DNA from: Chloroflexota bacterium
GTDB lineage: Bacteria > Chloroflexota > Limnocylindria > Limnocylindrales > CSP1-4
DNA length: 21,639 nt
Reading direction: 5' to 3'
NCBI GenBank assembly: GCA_016200675.1
Contig: JACQEH010000224.1
Location: forward strand, 1-21,639
Under the pieces are notes generated by a model. The model ran no database searches, was not told the origin of the DNA, and worked only from the letters and a program-made list of their open reading frames with translations. Shown here one piece after another: positions 7,438 through 15,377 of this stretch. Positions within the stretch are counted from its first letter, which is position 1. The number at the start of each line of letters is the position of its first letter. Both the position numbers and the translations under genes were made by a program.

Positions 7438-8433
7438 ATGGCCGACCTCCGCTGGGGCATCCTCTCGACCGCCGACATCGCCCGCAAGAAGGTCATCCCG
7501 GGCATCCAGGGAGCTGCCCGCTGCGCCGTGGTCGCGATCGCCTCGCGGGACGTGGCGCGGGCGCAGGCGGTCGCGACCGAGCTGGGCATCCCCCGCGCCC
7601 ACGGGTCCTACGAGGCCCTCCTCGCCGACCCGGCGGTGGACGCGGTCTACATTCCGCTGCCCAACCACCTCCACGCCGAGTGGACGATCGCGGCGGCCCG
7701 GGCCGGCAAGCACATCCTGTGCGAGAAGCCCCTGGCCATGACCGCCGCCGAGGCGGGCCGGATGATCGAGGCGGCCGAGGGTGCGGGTGTCCTCCTGATG
7801 GAGGCGTTCATGTACCGCCTCCACCCGTCATGGGTCGCTGCCCGCGAGATGGTCGCGAGCGGGCGCATCGGGCGCCTGATCGCGGTCCAGAGCTGGTTCT
7901 CCTACTACAACGACGATCCCTCGAACATCCGCAACATCCGGGCGGCAGGCGGGGGCGCCCTCTTCGACATCGGCTGCTACAACGTCAACCTCTCCCGGAT
8001 GCTGTTCGGGGCGGAACCGCGGCGCGTCCGGGCCTCGATCGTCCGCGATCCCGCGAGCGGGGTCGACATCCTGACGAGCGCCATCCTCGAGTTCGAGGGC
8101 GGCGTGGCGACCTTCACCTGCTCCATGCGGGCGGAGGACGATCAGCGCGTCCACGTCTACGGGACGGAGGGCCGCCTCGAGATGGACATCCCCTTCAACA
8201 TCCCGCCCGATCGCCCGACCCACATCCGGCGCTTCCACGGCGGGGAGCCGCCGGTGCGGCCGGCCGGCGAAGTCCTGACCTTCGAGGCGGCAGATCCCTA
8301 CGGGGTCGAGGCCGCCGCGTTCGCGGCCGCCGTCCTCGACGGCCTGCCTGTCCCGGTGCCACCGTCCGACGCGGTGGCCAATCTCGGTGTCATCCAGCGC
8401 ATCTTCGAGGCCGCGTCCCCCGGCAACCCATGA
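7438..8433 (+). CDS. Gfo/Idh/MocA family NAD(P)-dependent oxidoreductase
   Basis: Cytoplasmic sugar or polyol dehydrogenase of the glucose-fructose oxidoreductase group. The 331-aa product starts with a Rossmann segment (WGILSTADIARKKVIPGI), then CEKPLA with the conserved EKP (96-98), and the catalytic-region motif DIGCYNVN (D177, Y181) in the C-terminal alpha/beta domain. The DIGCY version is common in D-xylose 1-dehydrogenases, 1,5-anhydrofructose reductases and glucose-fructose oxidoreductases. Beside a xylose locus, xylose or another aldose is a plausible substrate, but that is inference. ATG 7438 lies 7 bp after the SDR stop; the next gene begins 10 bp downstream. There is no twin-arginine signal, so unlike Zymomonas GFOR it should stay in the cytoplasm. 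Confidence 0.88.
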   Translation: MADLRWGILSTADIARKKVIPGIQGAARCAVVAIASRDVARAQAVATELGIPRAHGSYEALLADPAVDAVYIPLPNHLHAEWTIAAARAGKHILCEKPLAMTAAEAGRMIEAAEGAGVLLMEAFMYRLHPSWVAAREMVASGRIGRLIAVQSWFSYYNDDPSNIRNIRAAGGGALFDIGCYNVNLSRMLFGAEPRRVRASIVRDPASGVDILTSAILEFEGGVATFTCSMRAEDDQRVHVYGTEGRLEMDIPFNIPPDRPTHIRRFHGGEPPVRPAGEVLTFEAADPYGVEAAAFAAAVLDGLPVPVPPSDAVANLGVIQRIFEAASPGNP

Positions 8434-8443
8434 GGAGGGGGCG

Positions 8444-10327
8444 ATGATCGGATCACGCGGCTTCCGGATCGGGGCGACCGTCGTCGCCGTTGTCGCCATC
8501 GTCGGCGTCGCGAGCTTCGCCGCGATTGCCCGGCCGTGGGAGCCGAAGCCGACCTGCCCGATCGCGGCCGCCGACCATCCCGAGTGGTCCGTCGCCCGGC
8601 GCTGGGACGAAGCCCTCCTGAACGCCATCCGGCGGGCGCTCCCGAACCCGCCGCTCCACGCCCGCAACCTGTACCACCTCTCGGCGGCCATGTGGGACGC
8701 CTGGGCTGCCTACGACCCCCATGCGGACGGCGTCTTCGTGACCGAGAAGGACACGGCGCCGGACGTCGAGGCTGCCCGACGGGAGGCGATCAGCTATGCC
8801 GCCTACCGCGTCCTCAGCGCCCGCTTCATCAATGCCGTCGGCGGCTCGGAGTCGCTGTCCGAATTCGCGGATGCCATGGACACGCTCTGCTACCGCATCG
8901 ATGCCACCGCCACGACCGGGACATCTCCGGCGGCGGTCGGCAACCGGGTCGCCGCCGCCGTCCTGGCCGCGGGCGCCGACGACGGCTCGAACCAGGCCGG
9001 CGGCTATGCCGCTCCCGACTACAAGCCGGTCAATCCGCCGCTCGTGGTCGACGGCTCCGCGATCACCATGACGGACCCGAATCGCTGGCAGCCCCTCCAG
9101 ATCGCCCACATGATCAGCCAGAACGGGATCCCGGTCACGAACGGGGTCCAGGTCGCCGTGGGACCGCACTGGGGCCACGTCACGAGCTTCGCCATCCCCG
9201 ACGGCGGGCCGAACGGCGTGCCCATCGATCCCGGCCCGCCGCCGCGACTCGGCGACCCGGCCACCGACCAGGCGCTCAAGGACCAGCTGATCGAGGTCAT
9301 CCGGGACAGCAGCCGCCTCGACCCGACGAGCGACGCCACGGTCGACATCTCGCCCGGCGCCCGGGGCGGCAACGACCTCGGCACGAACGACGGCCGCGGA
9401 CACCTTCTCAATCCGGCCACCGGCCAGCCGTACCCCGCCAATGTCGTGAACCAGGCCGACTTCGGGCGGGTCATGGCCGAGTTCTGGGCCGATGGACCGA
9501 AGTCGGAGACCCCGCCCGGCCACTGGAACGTCCTGGCCAACCTCGTCTCCGACGAGCTGTCGCCGGACCTCCGCATCAAGGGGGCGGGTCCGCGGATCGA
9601 CCGCCTCCAATGGGACGTCAAGCTGTACCTCGCCCTCAACGGTGCCGTCCACGACGCGGCCATTGCTGCCTGGGGGCTCAAGGGCTACTACGACTCCGCC
9701 CGGCCGATCTCGCTGATCCGGTACATGGGCAGCCTCGGCCAGTCGAGCGACCCGAGTGGGCCGGCCTACAACCGGGAGGGCCTGCCGCTCGTGCCGGATC
9801 TCGTGGAGATGATCACGACGGCGACGACCGCTCCCGGCGGACGGCATGCCGCCCTCGCCGGTCACGAGGGCGAGATCGCGGTGCGCTCGTGGGCCGGCAA
9901 CCCGGCCGACCCGAAGACCCAGGTCGGCGGGGTCAGGTGGATCCTCGCCACCCGCTGGGTCCCCTACCAGCTGCCGACCTTCGTCACGCCGTCGTTCCCC
10001 GCCTATGCCTCCGGGCACAGCTCCTTCAGCCGGGCCGCGGCGGAGGTCCTGACGGCCTTCACCGGCAGCGAATACTTCCCGGGCGGCGTCAGCGGCTACA
10101 CGATCAAGGCCGGCTCGCTCAAGTTCGAGAAGGGTCCCGCGACCGACATCCGCCTGGAGTGGGCGACCTACTACGACGCGGCCGACCAGGCCGGCCAGTC
10201 GCGCCTGTGGGGCGGCATCCACATCCAGGCAGACGACTTCACGGGCCGGATGATCGGCTCGGCCTGTGGCAAGGCGGCGTGGGCCAGGGCGGAGCAGTAC
10301 TTCGACGGCAGCGTCCGGCCATCATGA
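8444..10327 (+). CDS. Vanadium-dependent haloperoxidase-like PAP2 superfamily protein, membrane-anchored or secreted
   Basis: The 627-aa product has an N-terminal hydrophobic segment (about 9-27, GATVVAVVAIVGVASFAAIA) that should export or anchor it. All three vanadate/phosphate pocket motifs are present: K413-x6-R420-P, S523-G524-H525 in PAYASGHSSFS, and R587-x5-H593-x3-D597 in SRLWGGIHIQADD. This order and spacing match vanadium chloroperoxidase and the bacterial haloperoxidase-like family, with a large helical N-terminal domain. Members may be haloperoxidases or acid phosphatases, and the sequence does not decide between them. The start is ATG 8444 with GGAGGGGG just upstream; the open frame extends upstream only into the previous gene. 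An FG-GAP/ASPIC protein follows 30 bp downstream. Confidence 0.88.
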   Translation: MIGSRGFRIGATVVAVVAIVGVASFAAIARPWEPKPTCPIAAADHPEWSVARRWDEALLNAIRRALPNPPLHARNLYHLSAAMWDAWAAYDPHADGVFVTEKDTAPDVEAARREAISYAAYRVLSARFINAVGGSESLSEFADAMDTLCYRIDATATTGTSPAAVGNRVAAAVLAAGADDGSNQAGGYAAPDYKPVNPPLVVDGSAITMTDPNRWQPLQIAHMISQNGIPVTNGVQVAVGPHWGHVTSFAIPDGGPNGVPIDPGPPPRLGDPATDQALKDQLIEVIRDSSRLDPTSDATVDISPGARGGNDLGTNDGRGHLLNPATGQPYPANVVNQADFGRVMAEFWADGPKSETPPGHWNVLANLVSDELSPDLRIKGAGPRIDRLQWDVKLYLALNGAVHDAAIAAWGLKGYYDSARPISLIRYMGSLGQSSDPSGPAYNREGLPLVPDLVEMITTATTAPGGRHAALAGHEGEIAVRSWAGNPADPKTQVGGVRWILATRWVPYQLPTFVTPSFPAYASGHSSFSRAAAEVLTAFTGSEYFPGGVSGYTIKAGSLKFEKGPATDIRLEWATYYDAADQAGQSRLWGGIHIQADDFTGRMIGSACGKAAWARAEQYFDGSVRPS

Positions 10328-10357
10328 GCCGCCGCGCGCGCCCATGAGCGGCTGCCC

Positions 10358-12013
10358 GTGACGCGGCGAGCGCGGACGGTGCTGGCCGCCGCGGTCCTGG
10401 CAACGGCGGCGGCGGTGACCCTCGCCGTGCGCTTCCTCGTCCCCTCGACGCCGCCGGGCCCGGAGGTCCCCCGCTTCGTCGACGTTACCGCGGCCTCCGG
10501 GTTGGCCCATCGCTTCGACGGCGGCTACCTCTATGCCGCCGCCGGCGGCGTGGCCGTCCTCGACTGCAACGCCGACGGGCGGCCGGACCTGTTCATCGCC
10601 GGGGGAACGTCGAGCGCCGGGCTGTTCCGGAACACCAGCACGGTCGGCGGCCCGCTCCGGTTCGACCGCCTGACCGACCCCTCAACCGACCTCACCGCCG
10701 TGAACGGCGCCTATCCCATCGACGTGGACGGCGACGGGACGACCGACCTCGTGGTCCTCGGCGCCGGCAGGAGCCGGATCCTCCGGGGCCTGGGCGATTG
10801 CCGGTTCGAGGACGCGAGCAGCCAGTTCGGATTCGACGGCTTCCCCGGCGACGCGACCGCGTTCAGCGCGACGTGGGAAGGTGCCGCCCCGCTGCCGACG
10901 CTCGCCTTCGGCCACTACCTCACGCTCAAGCCCGATGGGACGCCCGGCACGACCTGCGCCGACAGCGCCCTGTACCGGCCGGCCCCGTCCGGGCAGGCCT
11001 ACGGCCCGCCGATTCCGCTCGCGCCGTCCTACTGCCCCCTGTCGATGCTCTTCTCGGATTGGAGCGGGTCCGGTCAGCGGGACCTCCGCGTCAGCAACGA
11101 CCGCGCCTATTACGACCCGACGAACGGCCAGGAGCAGCTCTGGCGGATCGCATCGGGCGAGGCGCCGCGGCTGTATACGGATATCGATGGCTGGGTCAGG
11201 ATCCAGATCGAGGGCATGGGCATCGCCAGCCAGGATCTGACCGGCGACGGCCGCCCGGAGGTCTTCCTGACCAGCCAGAGCGCCAGCCGCCTGCAGACCC
11301 TCACCAGCGGCCCCGGACAGCCGACGTACCGGGACATCGGGCTCAAGCGCGGGGTGAACGCGGCCCACCCATACGCCGGCGACGTGAACCTCCCATCGAC
11401 GGCCTGGCATCCCGAGTTCGAGGATGTCAACAACGACGGCCTCATGGACCTCTTCATCTCCAAGGGCAATGTCGACGCCCAGCCCGACTTCGCCCAGCGG
11501 GATCCGAGCAACCTCCTCCTCGGCAGGCTCGACGGCACCTTCACCGAGGCGGCGATGGTTGCGGGGATCGAGAGCTTCGATCGCGGGCGCGGCGCGGCCC
11601 TCGCCGACTTCAACATGGACGGGCTGCTGGACCTCGTGCTCGTGAACAAGGGAGCGGACGTCATCCTGTGGCGAAACGTCGGCCGCGGCACGGCCGACGT
11701 TTCGGCGTCGACGGGCCACTGGCTTGGGCTGGAGGTGCGTCAACCCGGTCCGAACCGAAACGCCGTCGGGGGCTGGCTCGAGGTCCGAGCCGGGACGCAG
11801 CTGACTCGGCGCGAGCTGACCATCGGCGGCGGGCACATCTCGGGGCAGCTTGGCTGGCTCCACTTCGGGCTCGGGACCGCGACGAGCGCCGATGTCCGGG
11901 TGACCTGGCCGGACGGCGAGGTGGGACCGTGGCTCCGCGTCGCGGCCGACCAGTTTGCGATCATCGACCGGAACGCGACGAACGCGCTCCGCTTCGAGGC
12001 CCGAGGTCCGTGA
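10358..12013 (+). CDS. FG-GAP/VCBS repeat protein with C-terminal ASPIC/UnbV domain (CRTAC1-like)
   Basis: Predicted exported beta-propeller protein of unknown function, 551 aa. A signal peptide or anchor lies at about 6-27 (after MTRRAR). Calcium-binding DxDxDG-type loops occur at 69-74, 122-127, 293-298, 356-361 and 417-422, with a degenerate DWSGSG at 234-239. The C-terminal 455-525 region (RNAVGGWLEVRAG, LHFGLGT, VTWPDGEVG) matches the ASPIC/UnbV domain of CRTAC1-type proteins. The start is GTG 10358; the nearby ATGs at 10324 and 10344 are in frames that stop at once. Its TGA overlaps the GTG of the next gene (GTGA). Together with the preceding PAP2/haloperoxidase-like protein it forms an extracytoplasmic pair inside an otherwise cytoplasmic operon. 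Confidence 0.88.
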   Translation: MTRRARTVLAAAVLATAAAVTLAVRFLVPSTPPGPEVPRFVDVTAASGLAHRFDGGYLYAAAGGVAVLDCNADGRPDLFIAGGTSSAGLFRNTSTVGGPLRFDRLTDPSTDLTAVNGAYPIDVDGDGTTDLVVLGAGRSRILRGLGDCRFEDASSQFGFDGFPGDATAFSATWEGAAPLPTLAFGHYLTLKPDGTPGTTCADSALYRPAPSGQAYGPPIPLAPSYCPLSMLFSDWSGSGQRDLRVSNDRAYYDPTNGQEQLWRIASGEAPRLYTDIDGWVRIQIEGMGIASQDLTGDGRPEVFLTSQSASRLQTLTSGPGQPTYRDIGLKRGVNAAHPYAGDVNLPSTAWHPEFEDVNNDGLMDLFISKGNVDAQPDFAQRDPSNLLLGRLDGTFTEAAMVAGIESFDRGRGAALADFNMDGLLDLVLVNKGADVILWRNVGRGTADVSASTGHWLGLEVRQPGPNRNAVGGWLEVRAGTQLTRRELTIGGGHISGQLGWLHFGLGTATSADVRVTWPDGEVGPWLRVAADQFAIIDRNATNALRFEARGP

Positions 12014-13395
12014 CGGCGACGTCCCGCGCTCGCCTTGCCGACATCGAGCTGCCCGATTTCGGGCGGTCGTCGGTCGCCCCGGAGCTTCCGGAGGGCACCT
12101 ACCAGGCCCGGCTCGAGCGGCTCCGGACGGCCATGGGCCGCCGCGGCCACGACACGCTGGTGGTCTTCGCCGATCGCGAGCACAGCGCGAACCTCGCCTA
12201 CCTCACCGGCTTCGATCCCCGGTTCGAGGAGGCGATCCTCGTCGTCGGCCCGGCGTCACGCCCCGCCCTCCTCGCCGGCAACGAGTGCATCGGCCTGGCT
12301 CGGGCGGCCGCCCTGCCGGTCGAGGCGATCCTCTTCCAGGAGCTGAGCCTGCCCGGCCAGCCGCGCGACCGCTCCCGGCCCCTGGCGGCGATCCTTGCCG
12401 ACGCCGGTGTCCGGCGGGGCGGGCGGGTCGGCGTCGTGGGCTGGAAGGCGCCCGCGGACCCGTCCTGGATCGAGGCCCCGGCCTTCCTCGTCGACACCCT
12501 GCGGGCGATCGTCGGCGAGGCGGGGCTGGTCGAGAACGCGACCGACCTCCTGATCGATGCCGAGGAAGGCCTGCGGGTGACGAACGAGCCGGCCCAGATC
12601 GCGGCCTTCGAGCACGCGGCCGGCGAGACGTCGGCGGGGGTTCTGAACCTGCTCCGCGGGCTCCGGCCGGGCCTGCGAGAGCGCGACGCCGTCGCCCTGC
12701 TCGGCTGGAGCGGGGCGCCGCTGTCCTGCCACCTCATGCTCACCGCCGGGCCCCGGGCACGTCACGGCCTCCTGAGCCCAGGCGACCGGGCGATGGAGCG
12801 GGGCGACCCGTTCACCGTGGCCTTCGGCATCTGGGGCGCCCTGAACTGCCGTGCGGGCTGGCTGGTGGAGTCGGCAGACGAGCTGCCCGTCGCGATCCGC
12901 GACTACGTCGACCGCCTGGTGGGACCGTACTTCGAGGCGGTGGCGACCTGGTACGAGGCGCTCCACGTTGGCCAGACCGGCGGCCGGCTCCAGGCGATCA
13001 TCGACGAGCGGCTCGGGGACCCCTTCTTCGGGATCTTCCTCAACCCCGGCCACCAGCTCCACCTCGACGAGTGGGTCAACTCCCCGGTCGGCCCGGGCCG
13101 GACGACGGAGCTCAAGTCGGGCTCGGTCCTCCAGGTCGACATCATCCCGGCGACCGGCGGGCCCTACTTCACGACCAACATCGAGGATGGGATCGCGCTC
13201 GCCGACGGCGCCCTTCGGGCCGAGCTGGCCGCCGCCCACCCGGCGCTCTGGAGTCGCGTCCAGGCCCGCCGAGCCTTCATGCGGGAGGCCCTCGGAATCG
13301 ACCTGCATCCGGATGTCCTTCCGCTCTCCAACATGCCCGCCTACCTGCCGCCGTTCCTGCTTTGCCCGGACCGCGCAATGACCCTCTCCCGGTGA
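12010..13395 (+). CDS. M24-family (creatinase/aminopeptidase P fold) protein with degenerate metal site
   Basis: The 461-aa product resembles Xaa-Pro peptidases and creatinases. It has an N-terminal creatinase-like domain (about 30-170; HSANLAYLTGFDPRFEEAILVV) and a C-terminal pita-bread domain (about 195-400). The usual ligand set looks incomplete. The DxxxxxxxxxxD strand is replaced by FTVAFGIWGALNCRAGW, which lacks both aspartates. GHQLHLDE keeps H348. The usual IEPG glutamate position reads VDIIP. E392 in NIEDGI is retained. It may therefore be a non-metallo hydrolase, lyase or binding protein; creatinase itself works without metal. The start is GTG 12010, overlapping the previous stop by 4 bp, and its own stop overlaps the epimerase start in the same way. 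Confidence 0.8.
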   Translation: MTATSRARLADIELPDFGRSSVAPELPEGTYQARLERLRTAMGRRGHDTLVVFADREHSANLAYLTGFDPRFEEAILVVGPASRPALLAGNECIGLARAAALPVEAILFQELSLPGQPRDRSRPLAAILADAGVRRGGRVGVVGWKAPADPSWIEAPAFLVDTLRAIVGEAGLVENATDLLIDAEEGLRVTNEPAQIAAFEHAAGETSAGVLNLLRGLRPGLRERDAVALLGWSGAPLSCHLMLTAGPRARHGLLSPGDRAMERGDPFTVAFGIWGALNCRAGWLVESADELPVAIRDYVDRLVGPYFEAVATWYEALHVGQTGGRLQAIIDERLGDPFFGIFLNPGHQLHLDEWVNSPVGPGRTTELKSGSVLQVDIIPATGGPYFTTNIEDGIALADGALRAELAAAHPALWSRVQARRAFMREALGIDLHPDVLPLSNMPAYLPPFLLCPDRAMTLSR

Positions 13396-14270
13396 GCGCC
13401 TCGCGGTCTCGCGACCCCGAGGTCGTCGTCATCGGCGCCGATCCCGTGGCCGTCGAGGTCCTGCCGGGCGCCGGGGCGCGCCTCGCTCGCCTCACTGCGT
13501 TCGGCCACGACCTGATGCCGCCGCCGCCACCCGTCGACGCGCGGGCCGGCGATCCGTACGGCTGGGGCGGCTATGTCATGGCGCCGTGGTGCAACCGCAT
13601 CGCCCCGGGCCCGACGCGCGTCGCCGGGCGGACCGTCGATCTCGTCTCGAACTTCTCCGACGGGAGTGCGATCCACGGCCAGGTTGCCACGCTGCCCTGG
13701 CAGCGGGAGGCCGACGGCCTCTTCGTGATCCGGGGCGGCGGGAGCGGCTGGCCGTGGCGGTACGAGGTCGTCGAGCGGGTGAGCGTCAGCGGCGCGCGCC
13801 TGCGGGTCGAGCTCAGCCTGACCAACCTGGCGGAGGATCCGATGCCGGCCGGGATCGGGCTCCACCCCTGGTTCGTGGCAGGGCTCGAGATCGCCGTCGC
13901 GGGCACCCGCGTCGCGCCCAACCTCGATCCTGCCGGCCGCACCGAGCCGGTGGCGGGCCCTCACGACCTCCGCCGCCTCGGGCGGCTCCCCGACGGCCTC
14001 GATGCGACCTGGCTGGATGTCGGCCGCCGGGCCGTCGAGCTCCGCTGGCCGGCCCTCGGCCTCGAGGCCACTCTGGAGCTGGACTCGAGCGGCGGGCGCG
14101 CCGTGGCGGTGGCGAGCCCGGCGGGAGCCGGCGTGGCCGTCGAGCCCCAGACCCATGGCCCGTGGGCCCTCGCGCGCCTCCTGCGTGGTGATCCGGACGG
14201 GCTCAGCCTGCTGAGCCCCGGAGCGTCGCTCGACCTCGCCATCGACCTCGAGATCCGGCGCACCGCCTGA
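13392..14270 (+). CDS. Aldose 1-epimerase (galactose mutarotase family)
   Basis: Interconverts alpha and beta anomers of aldoses. The 292-aa product carries the family residues: NRI after APWC (N68, R69), H95 in AIHGQVATLPW, H158 in GLHPWF and the catalytic-type E251 in VAVEPQTHGP. The size fits the shorter YeaD/GalM-like bacterial group. GTG 13392 overlaps the M24 stop in GTGA, so translation is probably coupled; homology starts soon after. As the last gene of the run, it supports a sugar substrate for the operon, because aldose dehydrogenases often act on one anomer. No signal peptide is seen. The exact sugar is unknown. Confidence 0.88.
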   Translation: MSASRSRDPEVVVIGADPVAVEVLPGAGARLARLTAFGHDLMPPPPPVDARAGDPYGWGGYVMAPWCNRIAPGPTRVAGRTVDLVSNFSDGSAIHGQVATLPWQREADGLFVIRGGGSGWPWRYEVVERVSVSGARLRVELSLTNLAEDPMPAGIGLHPWFVAGLEIAVAGTRVAPNLDPAGRTEPVAGPHDLRRLGRLPDGLDATWLDVGRRAVELRWPALGLEATLELDSSGGRAVAVASPAGAGVAVEPQTHGPWALARLLRGDPDGLSLLSPGASLDLAIDLEIRRTA

Positions 14271-14278
14271 GCGGCGGC

Positions 14279-14293
14279 GGCCCGCCCGGGGCC
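14279..14293. terminator. Weak candidate bidirectional terminator hairpin
   Basis: GGCCC-GCCCG-GGGCC forms a perfect 5-bp GC stem with a 5-base loop in the 28-bp gap between two convergent genes (epimerase and LLM oxidoreductase). There is no U-run on either side, so intrinsic termination is uncertain. Confidence 0.25.
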
Positions 14294-14298
14294 CGACC

Positions 14299-15282
14299 CT
14301 ACACCCGCCCGAGGAGCTCCTCGGCCATCAGGTCGACCATGTCGAGGTCGCGGGGCAGGAAGTCCTGGAGCATGAGCCGCTCCACGCCCGCCTCGGCAAA
14401 GCGGCGGACCATCGACCGGGCCTCGTCCGGCGTGCCGAGGATCCAGCGCGTCCGGCGCGCCTCGTACCAGCCCGGCGCGCCGGCGTCGGCGACGCCGAGC
14501 GCGCCCAGCAGCGCCATGCGGCGCGACTCGACCTCGGCCGCGTCCCGTCCGATCATCGTCCCCACCATCGCCGAGCGGGTCATCGTGGCCGGCTCGCGAC
14601 CGGCCGCCCGGAGGACCGCGTCGAGGGCCGCGTAGCGCTCCCGGACCTGCTCCGGCGATGAGGAGCTGAGGTTGAACTCGTCGGCGTAGCGGGCCGCCAT
14701 CCGGTAGGCCCGCGGCGAGCCTTCCCCGCCGACGATGATCCGGGGCCTGACGGCGCCGTTCGCCGCCCGCGGCCGGCCCGGGACGTCGACCGGCTTGGGC
14801 CGCAGGAAGCCGCCCTTGACGCGAACCTGGTGGCCCTCGAAGTCCCAGCCGTCGGGCTCGGTCCAGAGCCCGTGCAGGATCGCCAGCTGGTCCTCCATCC
14901 GATCGGCCCGCGCGCCGATGGCGGGGAAATCGAGACCGAGCGGCTCGTGATCCGCCTCGTTCCAGCCGGCCCCCACCCCGACCTCGATGCGTCCACCACT
15001 CATCTCGTCGACGGTGGTGACGACCTTCACGAAGTTGCCCGGGTGGCGAAAGGTCACCGGGCTGACGAGGGCCCCGAGGCCGATGCGCGCGGTCTCCCGG
15101 GCGAGGCCGGCCAGGACGGCCCAGGCATCCGTCGTCGGGCCGTCGGCGGGCCCGGGGAAGCTGGCGTAGTGGTCGCTCCGGAAGAAGGCCTCGAAACCGG
15201 CGACCTCGGCCCGCCGAGCGAGCGCCAGCTGGTCCAGGTAGGTCAGGCCCTGCTGGGCCTCGATCATGAGGGCAAAGCGCAC
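14299..15282 (-). CDS. LLM class F420-dependent oxidoreductase (luciferase-like)
   Basis: The 327-aa TIM-barrel protein belongs to the bacterial luciferase-like family that uses F420 or FMN. Diagnostic stretches are AEVAGFEAFFRSDHY near the N-terminus, GLGALVSPVTFRHPGNFVK, and the subgroup motif SGGRIEVGVGAGWNEADH. IIVGGEGSPRAYRMAARYAD follows in the C-terminal half. These resemble actinobacterial and Chloroflexota F420-dependent TIGR03560-like proteins, though the cofactor is not proved by sequence. The start is GTG 15282 with GGGGAGGA nine bases upstream; the longer open frame crosses the divergent promoter and the MarR gene. It is divergent from marR (84 bp gap), so the MarR protein may control it as well. 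Substrate unknown. Confidence 0.87.
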   Translation of the reverse strand: MRFALMIEAQQGLTYLDQLALARRAEVAGFEAFFRSDHYASFPGPADGPTTDAWAVLAGLARETARIGLGALVSPVTFRHPGNFVKVVTTVDEMSGGRIEVGVGAGWNEADHEPLGLDFPAIGARADRMEDQLAILHGLWTEPDGWDFEGHQVRVKGGFLRPKPVDVPGRPRAANGAVRPRIIVGGEGSPRAYRMAARYADEFNLSSSSPEQVRERYAALDAVLRAAGREPATMTRSAMVGTMIGRDAAEVESRRMALLGALGVADAGAPGWYEARRTRWILGTPDEARSMVRRFAEAGVERLMLQDFLPRDLDMVDLMAEELLGRV

Positions 15283-15328
15283 GCCGGATGGTCCTCCCCG
15301 CTGCAGCCGGCGAGGGCGAAGGTCAAGG

Positions 15329-15357
15329 TTGACCAGATCATTCCCGTCGCCTATATT
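15329..15357 (+). promoter_or_regulatory. Near-consensus sigma70 promoter of the MarR gene
   Basis: TTGACC (15329-15334, 5/6 consensus) and TATATT (15352-15357, 5/6) are separated by exactly 17 bp. Transcription should begin near 15364, within about 3 bases of the ATG at 15367, so the mRNA is probably leaderless. It is the best promoter in the window. The -10 box lies inside the palindrome at 15353-15377. Confidence 0.7.
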
Positions 15358-15377
15358 GTTCATGTCATGGCAAATAT
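15353..15377. promoter_or_regulatory. 25-bp imperfect palindrome over -10, transcription start and start codon (candidate MarR operator)
   Basis: ATATTGTTCATG (15353-15364), a central T, then CATGGCAAATAT (15366-15377): 9 of 12 positions pair. The core TTG-N12-CAA resembles the inverted-repeat operators of MarR-family repressors. Binding there would block both RNA polymerase and the start codon of marR, and could also affect the divergent LLM gene. Confidence 0.5.

Noticed and set aside
8444..10327. Firm naming as a chloroperoxidase or bromoperoxidase
   Set aside because: The pocket motifs are shared with PAP2 acid phosphatases; halide specificity cannot be read from the sequence.
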